A DNA stretch of 64,000 bases, taken from positions 23,654,408-23,718,407 of the forward strand of contig NC_026657.2 in NCBI RefSeq assembly GCF_000004075.3, given 5' to 3'. Numbering within the stretch: the stretch's first letter is position 1; each line of letters opens with the position of its first letter. The stretch comes from Cucumis sativus. Taxonomy: Eukaryota > Streptophyta > Magnoliopsida > Cucurbitales > Cucurbitaceae. The notes beneath the pieces are model-generated. The model had not been told where the DNA came from, ran no database searches, and saw nothing but the letters and a program-made list of their open reading frames with translations. This document shows positions 23,796 to 37,500 of the stretch, in pieces. Made by a program: the position numbers and the translations under genes.

Positions 23796-25241
23796 ATGGT
23801 ACGACAGCCATGCTGTAACAAGGTCGGACTGAAACGAGGCCCCTGGACAGTTGAGGAAGATCATAAGCTCATGAACTTCATCCTCAACAATGGCATCCAT
23901 TGCTGGAGATTGGTGCCTAAACTTGCAGGTCTTTTTTTTTTTCTTGTTGCTTAACCAACTCTGCTTGACATAATTTATAACTTCCGGGTCTGTTTAGTCA
24001 CTCGTTTTGTGGAATGGGGTCTGGAAGTTGGCTTTAAGAAGTGTAGTTTAGTGAATTTTATATGTTATAAGTTGATCGTGATGCTTCAAGATCAAATAGT
24101 TCTATAAGAAAGAAGGTCTTCAATCTATTATTGTAGGAAAGATATACCTCCAGTGAAAACTAAGTGCCAAAAAAAGTAGGTAACCAAACATGTTGTTGGC
24201 TTCCCTTTAAGAGTTTACTTTTAAAAGTAACTTTCTTACTTTTGTTTTCAAAGTGACTTTAAGTAAATACAAATACAATCTAATAGCTCTCTAAGCTAAA
24301 ATCATCCATATTTTACAACTCATAGGCTCATGCTCTAATAAAGGACGAAAACAAAATAAAAGAAACTCATCAGCGAAAACAAACAACTTTTAGAAAACAA
24401 CCACATGAATATAATTTGTCGAATTCTAACAGCACGAGATTTTTTACGGGGAGTTTTCTTTTCTTTTCTTTTCTTTCTGATGGAAAAGGTTTGCTAAGAT
24501 GTGGAAAGAGTTGTAGACTAAGATGGATTAATTACCTGAGGCCTGATCTCAAGAGAGGTGCTTTCACAGAAACGGAAGAAAACCAAATCATTCACCTTCA
24601 TTCCCTTCTTGGTAACAGGTATAATGAAATGAAACAAACTTCTTTTCCTTTTGCATATACTTTTTCTTTCAAATTCACGAACCAAATTCACATAGTTTTC
24701 TACTAACTCTTGCAGATGGTCGAAAATCGCAGCACATTTTCCGGGTCGAACCGATAATGAAATCAAGAACCATTGGAACACTAGAATCAAGAAGAGATTA
24801 AAGCAACTTGGTTTGGATCCATTGACGCACAAAAAACTCACTGAGAAAACAGATAGACTAAAAGAACAATTGTTTTCATTAAGAACACAAGAGGCAATAA
24901 TGCCAAATTTTGATTTTGAGACAAAGGAAATAATCCCAATTTCATCCCATATGTTATCTTCAGATGGTTCAAGTAATCTGGTGTGCAAAGGCATTGGATA
25001 TGAAATGTGGATGGGCCAATTAGAAAGCAACAGCAATGCATCATTTTCCTTGGAGTATTGTTCTTCAATGAATGAATCTCTATCAATCATCAAACAGAAC
25101 TCCGTACAATTTGATAGTTTGGATTCACTTCCTTCATGTTCATGGGATGATGGGGTTCCCAAGTTCAATAAGCTAGAAAAGGATGACATTTACTCGCTCG
25201 GGAATGGCGGTGGCTACTACGTTGATACCTTCTCTCACTAA
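23796..25241 (+). CDS. R2R3-MYB transcription factor
   Basis: Exons 23796-23928, 24489-24618 and 24716-25241 join to 262 residues; the two intron positions are those usual for plant R2R3-MYB genes. R2 (about residues 10-60) has its three Trp in RGPWT, HCWRLVP and LRWINYL. R3 (about 63-113) has Phe in place of the first Trp, as is normal, then NRWSKIA and [13 protein letters not shown]. This predicts nuclear binding of MYB-type DNA sites. I chose the ATG directly before VRQPCC, because plant MYBs start M-G-R-x-PCC. An in-frame ATG lies 39 bases upstream. Residue 2 is Val instead of the usual Gly. The C-terminal region is acidic and Ser-rich, with no EAR motif seen. The subgroup and targets are unassigned. 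Confidence 0.92.
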
Positions 25242-28200
25242 GCTTTCTTTCTCTAAAGCCTACGTACATGTTCCACATTGTGAACTTGGGTCATATTTCA
25301 TCTGTTCTTTTAATCACTGTAATTACCTTTTTCTTTCATTGTCATGCTCAATAATCACACTTGCTTGTCCAAATAGCACATAAAGCTTGATATTAATGTG
25401 GGAAAATTTTCATTTCTTTGAGTTCAAATTCAACTTTCCCATTAAATGGAAAAACTTGGGAACTTTTGATTTTGGGTGGTTTAACTTACAGGGGTGTTAA
25501 GAGTGTTCTAAAAGTTAGTGTTTTTTGCCAAAACATTTTAATTCGTTAGCTAAGTAGAGTAAAAAGTGCTTGATAAAAAAAAAAAGTTTTGATGTTTAGT
25601 TCTATATATATTGGTTCAAGTTCTTTCTTTAAAGCCAAGCACTTGGGCCAAATATTTAATCTAAAAGTGCTTTATCACAAGATAAGTTGTGGGGGAGCTG
25701 CTTTTGATTTTGATTTCTCTAAAAAAGTATGTTTATTTAATTTTCGAACATAATGATTTTGAATGGGGAAGGACTAAAAGCACTTCAAAACATAGAGTAA
25801 GCATTATTTTTGTTGTGAATAAAAGCAATTAAACAAGTGGGGACTCAAAATAAAATTGAATAAGGAGTTAACAGGAAGAAAATTATATATTTTAATTTAC
25901 ATATTTTATTTTTGATTTATGTCACAACTTCACTGCATAGAAAATAGTTTAACTATAAGTTTAATTTTAATGAATTTTAGTATTTAGTTAATTTTTCTTT
26001 TATCTTCTTCCGATGCTCGAGTATTGTTTATCTTTAATCCTAATCATTAACCATTCATTGCATGGGAATATTGACACAAAATTATATTGAGATGAGAGTA
26101 ATGAGTAATGAAATGTTGACATGACCACTCCATTAGATAAAATTCAGATGAAATTAGTGTTATTTAGTTAGCTAATTGGTCGGTACTAATCAACTAACAA
26201 ATAAATGTCACATCACTACCACTATAGTAGGATACAAAAATATTGACCAAATTGAAAGTGAGTGAGTTAAACATATGTTAAATAATTTATTTATATTTAT
26301 GAAAAAAACTCTATTTAGTCACTAAGTTTTTTAGATTTTGAAAATGTATCGTTTTAGTTAAAATAAGTTGAGAAGGTTATTTAAATAATCTTTTATCTTA
26401 AATAACTATAGGATTTTAAATTAGAAGAACAATTTTTTTTAAAAAAAAATCTCTTCTCTATAATATTTTCTAAATTTTAAATATCATGTAATTATTTTAA
26501 AAATTACAAAAAAAGAATACTTCAATAGCCTTTTAAACCTGAGTAAGAACTAGAAGACTTGAGAATTCATATGTTAGATGGACACATTATTCAGATAATT
26601 TTTTTTATATAAAAAATGTGACTTTTCCGATTCATTAAAATGTGTTGCATCAAATTAAGTATTAGATCATATCCGATTCATTATTATTGATGGTTCAAAC
26701 TTCAAAGAAAGATAAAAGATAATATTGGTTTTTTAGGGTTTGAGAAATCCAATGCAATAATAATGCATTCTGATGAAACAAAAGCCCCCATGATTTGATT
26801 CATCATGGGGGTGAAGATGGTAACTTGAAGCTTACTTCATGAAAGTATCAAACAAAACCCATTTAATTGAATTAGAGGGGTATTGATGAGGGGGCAAAAA
26901 GCGAAGTTATGGAATAGTTTTGTCTGCTCAGAATATCACCTTTGCTTCTTCTAATCATTCTATCTCAGCTTTAGTTATAATTATAATTATAAATTATTAT
27001 TCAACCTTTTTCTCTTTACATTCACTCACATATATATATATATATATACATCCTTTTATTGTATAATGTACCCTAATCTGCCAACCTTTTTAAAAATATT
27101 ATATTTATACTATTATCTTAGTGAATTTGTTAATTGGATTCAATGTGTACAATAATGCTATACTAAACCCACCTCAAAAGTTCAAATGGTGTACTCCATC
27201 ATTCACTAGCCATTTAAATAAAATGGAAGGTAGGTGTTTTAAGAATAGAGTAGTAGAGTGATTTTAATGGGCTTGAATGGTCCTTTTAAATGTTTTCTTA
27301 AACTACTTTTAAGTAAAAATATGATTTTAAATAAAAAAAACACCTTTATCAAAATTTTAGAATACTAGAACAGAAATTGCATTCAATAACAAAAAAAAAT
27401 AAAATAGAAAATTGAACACGATTTTAAATCATATAAAATATAGCTTTTAATTCTTCTTCTACAATTTGGGCTACTTGAAAAACTAGAGATATCTCCAGAT
27501 TCACATGTAGAGACAATAAGCTCTCTTCTTCTTCTTCAATTTTCATCAGTTTAACATCAGATTTAGCTCAAGTATGCTTCATAAACTTTGTTACAATTTG
27601 AGTTAGTTTTCAAACCTAATGGATCTCACCTTCTTATTCTTCTTCTGTAGCTTGCAATCAATAAAACATCAGGGTTGTGTAAGCTGAAACCAAAATGGCC
27701 ACATATGGGCTTTGAATTGAGTTTTCTTGTCTTCTTCAACCATAATTCTCCAAATTTCTTCTTCTTCTCTTCTCCAATTATCCCTTGATTTCTCTCTAAA
27801 ACTTGGATGAATGGCATGAAAAATGGGTTTAAGAATGGTTGGCGGTGGACTTAAAAAAACCCATTAACTCACTTTTTTTTTAATATTAATTCTCTTTTCC
27901 TTTCCTCTTTTCTTTTGCTTTTCTATAATTGACTTCAAATATTAATTTCTAATATGAACTTTACTACTCCAAGTTTAAGTGAACCAAAATGAATAGGATG
28001 GTATAAAATTTATATAACATGCGAATGATGGTATCATGTACAACGAGTTTACATATGAAATAGAAATAGTAACCACTAGATGTAACTATGTTAACTATTT
28101 AGATTTCTATTTTATTATGATAACCTATGTAACTTAGTCTTAATCTTGAATGTATCATGAACTTCTGTTCGCGAGAGATGTCCTTTGATTTGTAGGAGTG

Positions 28201-29339
28201 AGAGTGACTAAATTTCCGACTCAACAAGCTTATCATTTTAGGGACAATATCGAATGGGGAGCTAGAATTATAATCATATAAGATGAAATTCACTTATTTT
28301 TTACTTTAGGATAAATAGATTAACGTTCCCTTAAATAGTGTCTCTGACACTTAACAAAAAAATTCTACCTTCTCCATGGCACGTGAGAAGTTTCTGTTTA
28401 TTTGCTAGACCATAAACAAATTGTTCAATATATGAGCATTGATATTTAAAGACTTACACATAACCTAAGGGTAAAATGGTAGTTTAATTTGACCCATATG
28501 GTGTTACAAACATTGGTGAAGAACTAACTTACTGTTATTGATCTATATACGTGAACGCAGAAATATATCTACAGTGAAAAGAGTTCAATTGTGAGTCTTT
28601 AGTAGAGTGTACATGTAAAGATCCAACTCTTTATACTAAGTTGAAGTCATTACTACTAAAATAAATAAAGATTTATTTTATAAAAAACTAAAGAAAACAC
28701 TAAATCTTTCAAATGAAAACCTCAAACACTCATTTATAAATCGTGAATAAAGTATATAGAAACACATTGTAGTTTCCAAGTGTAGATACCAAATTCATTG
28801 TAAATTTAACATACTTCCACAACATTCCATAACAACAACAATATTCCACAATAACAATGTGATTTTAGGGTTCCCTCTCTTCAACCATTTGTCAATTCAT
28901 TAAAAAGTTCATCAAAGACACATATGTCATCAACCCTAAATCTTACAAGAAGCAAATCGAACATGCCAAAATAGACATTGTAGTTTACAAGAACATTTAA
29001 TTTGAAGATCTTCAAACATGCCAAAATTTGAAAGCTTCCAAATCCATTTCGAAATTCACATTGTACTTGCCAAATTCATTTCCAAACTCCATAAGTTTAA
29101 CAATGCATCACCCACAAGAACGAAACAAAAAAAAAAAAAAAGGAACAAAAAGAACAAAAACAATAACAACAAAATCAACAACAAGAAAAAAAACAACAAC
29201 ATTTACACATTTATGAGAAAAGAAATTCTATACCAAAAGGTGGTGATGGCGGCAAGACAAGGAGGAAACGAGTTAGGGGAGAATAATATACATAGAGCAT
29301 TGGCAATCACAAAAACAGACGTATTTAATATTATTTCTA
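25242..29339. other. Intergenic AT-rich DNA
   Basis: About 4 kb with no supported gene. A short TA run lies at about 27032-27049, and A-rich CAA/AAC low complexity at 29120-29205 explains the Lys/Asn/Thr-rich open frames. AACATGCCAAAAT is repeated near 28961 and 29016. The right end may belong to the CACTA-like element that ends near 29822. Confidence 0.5.
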
Positions 29340-29822
29340 AACCATAAACCAAAATAAAGAAAAAAAAACATATCCTTACCAGTGAGGGGCGATGACGAGC
29401 GACTGACGTCTGGCTCACAAGAGGCGACGATGGAAGGCAATGACAAGCGGCAGTAGGGCTTCCTCTTTCTTTTACAACCTTTTTCTCTCTATCTCTCTTG
29501 TTTTGTCCCTGAATAGAGTTTTTATAGGGAAACTTCCGACGCACCACGATAGGCGTCAGAAAAAAGAAAAAAATTAAATAATTATTGTCTTTTGCCCGAT
29601 GCCAAACATGTGTATACATCGAAAGTTGTGTGGCTATTCCCGATGTGTAGCTAATGGCGGCGAGAATGCCCTCACAACGCCCAACATTTTACATGTGGCG
29701 TCGATGAATAGTCAAGTTCTCGATGCGCACCTTACGGTGTCACGAGAGATCTTATCTCTCGGTGTTTCAAATCCTATTTCTCTAAATAAGTGTCGGGATA
29801 TTCCCATTTTTTGTTGCATGTT
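29340..29822 (+). mobile_element. CACTA-like transposon terminus (subterminal repeats)
   Basis: GC-richer than its surroundings and built of short words on both strands: CCGACGCACC, AGGCGTCAG, CCCGATG, TGGCGGCGAG, GGCGTCGATG, CTCGATGCGC, GTGTCGGGATATTCCC. This matches the CGACG/GGCGTCGGGAA subterminal repeats of plant CACTA elements. The last bases, CCCATTTTTTGTTGCATG at 29804-29821, resemble a CACTA end (...TTGTAGTG) with a few substitutions. No transposase, opposite end or 3-bp target duplication was located. Confidence 0.45.
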
Positions 29823-29921
29823 AAGTTAATAAAGAGAAGAAGTTGCTTGTTCTACTACATTGTTTGGTGCTTATTAATTAGTTGTTTTAAAATCTTAAGT
29901 AAATTAAGTTGGTTGTTTAAG

Positions 29922-30300
29922 TTATTCCATTGCGTTGTGTTTATCTAAGTTAAGTTGATTGATTTTTGACGTTGGAGTTATTTCGCTTATTAGGCCTTTA
30001 GTGTTTGATACATGTTGAGTGTCTAGGTCGCATGCCTCCACTAGGTCGCGTAAAGTGACTTTTGGGGCAGAGCATGACAAATTCATATGTTGCCTCCTCT
30101 CCTTGTCCATCATTGCAAGCTTGGTGAGATAGAATACATACAACTTCATCTCATCCTCATCACTCTCAAACTGAAGGGTTGGGTAATCCTTGTCCAACGC
30201 AGACCCATTTATGTTTGTCCTATCCCCAAATATAACCTTCTTAATTTAAGGGCCTATACCTCAACCCCTTTATAATGTCAAAATCCTCTCGCCCTAAGAA
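29922..30300 (-). pseudogene. Possible DUF1985/Ulp1-associated transposon fragment
   Basis: The reading frame on the minus strand encodes YPTLQFESDEDEMKLYVFYL then KLAMMDKERRQHMNL. That pattern (acidic stretch, hydrophobic Tyr-rich helix, basic KER) is reminiscent of the DUF1985-type domain carried with Ulp1-like proteases in plant Mutator-like elements. The fragment is under 130 codons with no protease part and no clear start. The assignment rests on a loose pattern, so treat it as a hypothesis. Confidence 0.25.
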
Positions 30301-31334
30301 GACCTTATCACCCAGTAATTTAAAAATAATTATGTTATCTCGTCTCTCCTCGACCTCTCTCTCAACAAAATGTAATGACATAGAGGTCTACTGAACACCA
30401 ACTTTACATCTAAGAAATATACAAAGACGGTTTTTCTAAACATATAAAGTTGCTCGAGTGTTAACTTATTTTTTATACTTGACACGATCTTCGATAGATG
30501 TGAACAACACATCAAGTTTGCAAGGATAAGGAGTCAGAATTGCAGATTTTGGTGATAAGAGGCATTTGCAAAACAGAAAAAAATACATAACAGAAAATGA
30601 TAAGTACTCTTTTGTTCTAAATCTCGGTGTCATCTTAGGTCAATCTCAGCTGAGAACAACATGAATTGATCATGGCACCTGAGCAACATTGCATCGGGAT
30701 GTCATAAGATAAGGGTTTCACATGTATTATGTGATGTATCTCAAACCAATCTCAAAATCATCTTCGAGACTACAACACAAAATACATGTGAAATGGAACA
30801 AATCTCGAGACTCATTCAACCAATATTGAGGCACTTTCATCAATCTCGATCGAGATGCTTCATCTGCACGTACGATCCAAGATTGATGAAATTGTCGAGA
30901 TTCATTTAAGAAAACCATACACATTAACTTAAAATAATGTTCTATATCCAATTGCAACAGAACATCTACTACATATTTTTCCATCCACTCAAATTTATCA
31001 GAAAACACTATAACATAAACTAAAAACTAAATCCTAAACTACGAAATCGTTCAAAGTAATTCACCTTCAGATATTTAATTTTGAGATAACTTCTTGAAAT
31101 TTAAGGGAGCAAAAATCAGAGAAATATCTTCAATTTTGAAAGCAAACTTGTTTAGTGTCGATCAAAATGAGTTTAGGGTTGAAGACTATGAGAATATCTA
31201 ACATTTAGTCTTCGAAAGTCGAAAGGTATTTTGTCACCCGATAAAACTCTTTATTTTGAAATTTAAACAAAAACTGATAGTGCTAATCTAATTATGTTGA
31301 AAGAATTTTTTAAAACTACCTTTTTTTTTTTTTA
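30301..31334. other. Intergenic DNA upstream of the DUF971 gene
   Basis: No gene or named repeat recognised. AATCTCGAGACT, TCTCGAT and CGAGATTCATT words recur in both orientations at 30750-30920, but do not form a clean hairpin. A T-rich run at 31321-31333 directly precedes the first exon region. Confidence 0.45.
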
Positions 31335-31370
31335 ATGCGGCTACGTTTAAGATGTAAAACTAGAAGTGAA

Positions 31371-31489
31371 AAACGGAGCGGTAACAACAGGGAGCGGAGC
31401 GGTGAAAGTGTGCTAATTCACATAATTTACCTAATTCGTACCTCGGACTCATCGGCCCATGGGAAACGGAGCGGTAACAACAGGGAGCG
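31371..31489 (+). repeat. 26-bp perfect direct repeat before the DUF971 start codon
   Basis: The same 26 bases (beginning AAACGGAGCGG, ending CAGGGAGCG) occur at 31371-31396 and 31464-31489, 93 bp apart. The second copy ends 46 bp before the chosen ATG. The two copies are in the same frame as the gene, so an upstream-extended product would contain KRSGNNRER twice. Either a leader duplication or part of a longer N-terminus is possible. Confidence 0.8.
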
Positions 31490-31535
31490 AGTGACGCTCG
31501 AGGAAAGGAAGGAGCTCATCAAATGCAGAGAAGCC

Positions 31536-34500
31536 ATGCTGCCTTTGCACAGACTTTTCAGGACGATCCATACAACCCTCGATGCTCCTCAAATTACCAC
31601 GTTCGCTCTTCATGCACCCAAATATGTAAGCCTTTTCCCCACTTATTTTCCTACTGATTTCAATTCTGCTTACCTTTCTCCTTATATCGATCCATTCTTG
31701 CCTTTCGATTTCTGGGTTTTTGTCGGATTATGATTGGTGATTTGGTATTACAACTCTCCATTTTATTTCGTCTTTCTGGAGTCGTTCGTCGCAATCTGTG
31801 ATCGCTAGTATCAACTGCTCCTGCTTTCTCTTCTGGTAAGCTCCATCATGTTAAGGAAAGGGGATTAATAACTGGCCTTCTTATTGGCAGGTTAATATCC
31901 TAATAAGTTTATGTACTAGAAATTTGACTGCCCCGTTTCTTCCTTTTGCTAATGGGTTTTTAATTTTGGATACTCCCATTTCATTAAGAAATCCGAGGCA
32001 TGAATTAGGTGGCTGCAATGTTAGAAGTTCTGTTGGTGTGCAATTTTTCTTCATTATTTTAGTGAATGTGCTACCGGCCTTGCGGCTAATTTCTTAGATT
32101 GGAAACGTACTGGGTTACTACTTAGTAGACTTCTTATTATTACTTTTTTTTTTTTTTTAAATTAGGAAAAGAATGGGGGCTGCCCAATTTACACAATTTA
32201 ATGATAGATAAGTAATTGACAAGAGAAGAGATTGAGGTTCTTGTTCTTTATCAGTGACGATGCGAGTTTCTTTCGAGCCACATAGACCACAAGAAAGTCT
32301 GAATAAAGTTAAGACGAAGGATCTTCTTTTCTTTCTTGAATGGATGCCCAATGAACATGACTGAGAGAAGACCCCAAATTTCATTAGGGAAGTAGGCAGT
32401 CTGCCAACTAAAAGCCACTAGAATTTGTTCCCAAAAAAAATCTAGCCTTTTTACACCATATGAAAAGGTGACCGTGTTTCCTCATCATTTTTGCCAAGAA
32501 TGTGGCAACTAGGAGAGATATTAATCCATGGAGATCTTCTTTCCGGCTTGTTGTGAGTTATAAGGCATGAGTTGTTGAGTTCTCTTACTGAAAACTTCAG
32601 CTTTTTAAGAAAAATTCATTTCCAAATGGAAAGATATAGGTCTTTTTCACCGTGAATGATCACCAGCTGAGGATATTAACTTGGATAAGGATTTTGATGA
32701 TAGTTGGTGAAAGTGCTGAGAAGGCATTTTTTTGTAAAAGCTAGCAAGGAGTTAGTTGTTAGGTAATAAGTTTGTTAATAACTTGTACTTCATTCTTCTA
32801 TGAAGAAAATCCTCTTCCCTCGTTTGGAAGGAGAGTTCATTTTGAAAGTACTCTAATAATTGGTAGTACATCACTAGTGGCATCAAAGCAATCCAAGACT
32901 TCTTGGATGGCCCGAAGAAAAGGAAACCAGCCGGGTGGTGGTAACGCTCACCAACCAAAACGTGGAAGAAACCCCAATCCTCTCACTAAGATATTCAATG
33001 TTGTTATACTTGTAGATTAGCAAGGAAATTAGGTTTAGAAAAATGCGTAACTTATTTTTTTAGCCAGTCAGTTTATTTAATTTAGATATTAAAAAATATA
33101 TAATTGTTAAATTAATTTTATTTTAAAATTTTATACAAATATATAAATAATTTTCAATCTTTAATAAGTTATTTTAGGAAAATTAGTTGTTTTAAAGTTT
33201 ATTCTTTAAATTTTATTTGCTTATATATTTAGAACTTTTATAATTTTGTAATTCATATTATTTAATTTAGATAGTACAACAATATATTTTATATTTATAT
33301 AAATATTAGATTACAAGTTTAGTCTCTAAAATTTTAAAACTGTATTTAATAAATCTCTAAATTTTAATTTTGTTTCTAATTGAGCCTTAAAATTTAAATT
33401 TAGTAAGCTATAGACTGTACACTATTTAACAAAGGAATCGAGGAATGAGTCCTCGGGAGGATCCATTTCCTCCATGGGGTCTTCACCTGATGATGCAATT
33501 CAAATAGCTTAAACTTCTATAACCTATTGTTCTAACTAGTTTAACGTTATAGTTTACTGTTATATTTGTTAGAACCAATGTTTTTAAAGGCTCAAGGCGC
33601 ACTAAAGCGCATTGGTCATTTGGAGCCTAGGCGCAAGGCGCAAAAAAAGGCACAAGCTTTTTTTTCATAAGGTGCACTATATATAAAAAGAAAAGAAAAT
33701 ATATATGTACACACATAGGAGAACAACAATGTATAAAATATAAGTACCCAATATAAGTAGCCTAAACAACAAAACATAACAGAAAACTACCCAGTATTCA
33801 ACAAGTCAACAATCAAAATAAAAGTTCATCCCTAAAGATCAAACTCATCATCACTAAATTGATCCTCGTCTTCATTCACTCCTTCGTTAGACTTATAGAC
33901 ATCATTATCTTCTTCTTCCCAATCGAAGTCATCTAAATTTACTTGTTTGCGTTGCGTGGTAGACAAGCATGAACATGAAACAATAGTCTTTGCTCTAGAG
34001 GTACTAGCTCTAGAATAGAATGATGGTTGCTTTGCTCTGGCAGCTCTAGAAACATCACCCCACGTTAAAGAATCATCGTCGAATACCAACTCATCATCCT
34101 CCTCAGAATCGTCATCCTATCTTCCAATCAACCATTCGTTACTATCATCAATATCTTTCAAGGAGATGGGGTCAACAATATCTCGTAGGTTGTATCGACG
34201 TTTTAATGCTCTGTTGTATTTGATGAACACTAGATCATTCAAATGACTTTGAGCAAGCCTATTTCGTTTCTTGCTATGAAGTTGAACAGTTAGAAAGTTT
34301 CATCGTCAGTGAATCAACAAATTTTGATTCTCATTCTCAATGTACTTAAGGAGAGGAAAGATAACCTCTTCAAACGCACTCCAATTACGCTCGCATCCAG
34401 AAGCACTACAAGTAAGACCTAAAATTCTCACAGCAAACTTTTGCAAGTTTGGAGTTGATTGTCCAAAATTATCCCACCATTCCACTATAGGCACAAACAA

Positions 34501-37500
34501 AAAAAATATATTAATAGAAGAACTTGTTGCTAGTATCGTTGAGTAATCGTTTAGTTGAAATTTACCTGGAGATATTTTGTCCCTTTGTCTGATTGCTAAA
34601 GGTTGTCCGAATAATGCTTCAGCTCTCTTATACTTGCTTAGTTCTGCAAGTATTTTGTCTTGTACTTCCAATGAAGCAACCATTTTTGTTATGCATGAGT
34701 AGAGTCCATTAACTATTTCATCATCCTCTTGGATATTAGGATTCGAATAATAGAATGACAGGTTTAAATAATACCCCGCTGCATGCAGAGGACGATGCAA
34801 CTGAAGCTCCCATCTTTTATCAATTATGGTGAAAATGTCCTTGTATTTTTCTTCATTATTATTGAAGGATTTAGCAATAACTTTCTTAGTTCTATCCATA
34901 GCCTCATAAATATATCCATAGGTGGCTTCTTCTCGCCATCAACCAATCTAAGAACTCGGACTAGTGGGCTTGATACTTTAAGAGCGAAAACAATTGTAGT
35001 CCAAAAACTAACCAACAAAATAGTCTGAACTACTCTTTTCCCTTGTTGCTCCTTACTCCATATTTGCTATCCTTCCAATCATTTGAAGTAAACATCTTCC
35101 TCAGATTATTCTTTTGACGATGTATACTCGATAATGTAATGCAGACAGTAGCAAAACGAGTCTTAGCTAGTCTAACTAACTCCTTTTGGTTAGTAAAATG
35201 TCGCATCATGTTTAACAATCCAGGACGAACATATATGAAATTGCTAATCTCCATGCCTCTTTTCAATGCTTTGCGAATATTCGAGATCTTGTATATATTC
35301 TCCAACATCAAATCTAAGCAATGAGCGGCACATGGAGTCCTTATTAACTGTGGTTGCTTTGCTTCTAACAATCTCCCTATTAACAAAGAAAATAAGTACA
35401 CATTTAACTTAGAACTCAACTAAATCTAACAAATTTAGGTTATAACTTGTAAGTAGTCTACATTCTTACCTGCCATCACATTTGCTGAGGCACTATCTGT
35501 AACTACGTGTACAACACTTGCTTCTCCAATTCGGTCTACAAAATTGTCAACTCAAACGTCTTCTTTTCATCTTTCACATAGGATGAAACATCGATGGACT
35601 CAATAAACATGATGCCTTTAGGACTGTTAACTAAAAAGTTAATTAATGTCCTATTTCTTCTATCGTTCCATCCATCAGCCATAACACTGCATCCAACCTT
35701 GGCCCACTATGCCTTATGGCTACTCATCAACTCATTTGTTGCTTCTAATTCCTTCTTCAAACATGGAACTCTTAACTCATGATAAGATGGTGGTTTCAAT
35801 CCAGGACCGAATTGCCCAATTGAGTCAATCATAGGGGCAAAACTATCATATGTGCAAGCATTCAAAGGCATTCGTGCATCATAGAACCATCGAGCAATTC
35901 TTTGGATGGTGTGCTCTCTCATTTCCTTCTTGTATGCCGCATTTAACGAAGTTTGTTTTCCTTTGTCCTTTCTATTTTGAACCAAGGTTTCTGGGTTGAG
36001 AGTAAAAAATTAACCCATTGGACCTTTTTGCCTTGGCTTCTTCAAGCTCGGGCCACTTGGTGTTGCTCTGTTGTTTACACTAACATTCCCTTCATCCTCA
36101 TCCTCGATATCGTAATCTTCTACATCAATGTCCAGAATCAGATTTCTTTGTTCTTTAATCTCTTTTTTCTTGGACATGTACTCTTTAATTTCTTCCTTCA
36201 CGTGATCCGGACATTTTGTACAGGCGGTGACATTTCTATAACCACCAATGAGGGGTTGTTTCATTCTATATACCCCTCCTTTTGTTACTTTTGAACAAAA
36301 TCCACAGACAAACGTATTTATATCTTGGTCATTTTGCAATTGACCATATTTTCACACCGGATTTTTTCTCGAACTTTCATCAGCCATCTATGATCTAAGT
36401 TATTAAAATAATTATTCACAAATTATTTTTTTTAAAAAAACAGATCAATATTTTATAAGAAAAAACAGCAGCTTTTTAACTCTGCTGTTTTAGTTTTTTT
36501 TAAGAAAAAACAGCAGCTGTGCTAAAAAGAAAAAAAAAACAGAAGCAATATGTGTTAAAAAGAAAAAAAAGACAAAAGGTATTTATGCTATTTGTGTTAA
36601 AAAGAAAAAAAAGAGTCAAGGTATTTGTTGAAGAAGAAGAAACCTTGCTGTTTTGCGTGAAGAAGAAGAAGGGTGGCCGATGGTTTTGGGAAGCTTCCTT
36701 ATCTTCTCTTTTCCTCTGTTTTTGCACCAAAAAACAGAGTAATGGCAGCACCAAATTGATTTGTTGAAGAAGAAATCTTCACGTTTTGTGTGAAGAAGAA
36801 GGGTGGCCGGTGGACCTTACCTTGCCGAAGAGATTTGTTGAAGGTCGGCGCCGGCGATAGAGTTTCTTTGAAGCAGAATAGAAAAGGAACGGAAGTAGAT
36901 GAAGAGTCGTTCGTTTTTCGCACGCGGGAGGAGAAGCGTGAAGGGTTGTTTCTTCACTTTCACGTAATAGGTTTAGAAAACCTATATAATAATATTCTTT
37001 TTATAATTAAAGCCCAGCCCATTAGTTACAGAAGGGAGGCGCGCGCCTAAGCCCACGCCTAATGCGACTTGAGCCTAGGTGCGCCTGAAGGGAGGCGTGC
37101 GCCTAAGCCGGAGCTTTTTCAGAAATCGCTCCGCTTCTTCTCAAATAAGCTCCAAGTGGGCGCCTTAGTGGATGGACCGATAGAAGAAATAGAACATTAA
37201 TTAACTTTTTAGTTAACAGTCCTAAATGCACCATGTTTATTGAGTCCATCGATATTTCATCCTATGTGAAAGATGAAAAGAAGATGTTCGAGTTACTTGA
37301 CAATTTTGTAGACCGAATTGGAGAAGCAAGTGTTGTACAAGTAGTTACAGATAGTGCTTCAGCAAATGTGTTGACAGGTAAGAATGTAGACTACTTACAA
37401 GTTATAACCTAAATTTGTTAGATTTAGTTGAGTTCTAAGTTAAATGTGTACTTATTTTCTTTGTTAATAGGGAGATTGTTAGAAGCAAAGCGACCACAGT

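Noticed and set aside
24518..25189. 223-codon frame on the minus strand under the MYB gene
   Set aside because: Antisense to MYB exons 2 and 3. It runs across the intron and shows no recognised domain.
29018..29347. Lys/Asn-rich frame as a protein gene
   Set aside because: It is a translation of A-rich CAA/AAC low-complexity DNA.
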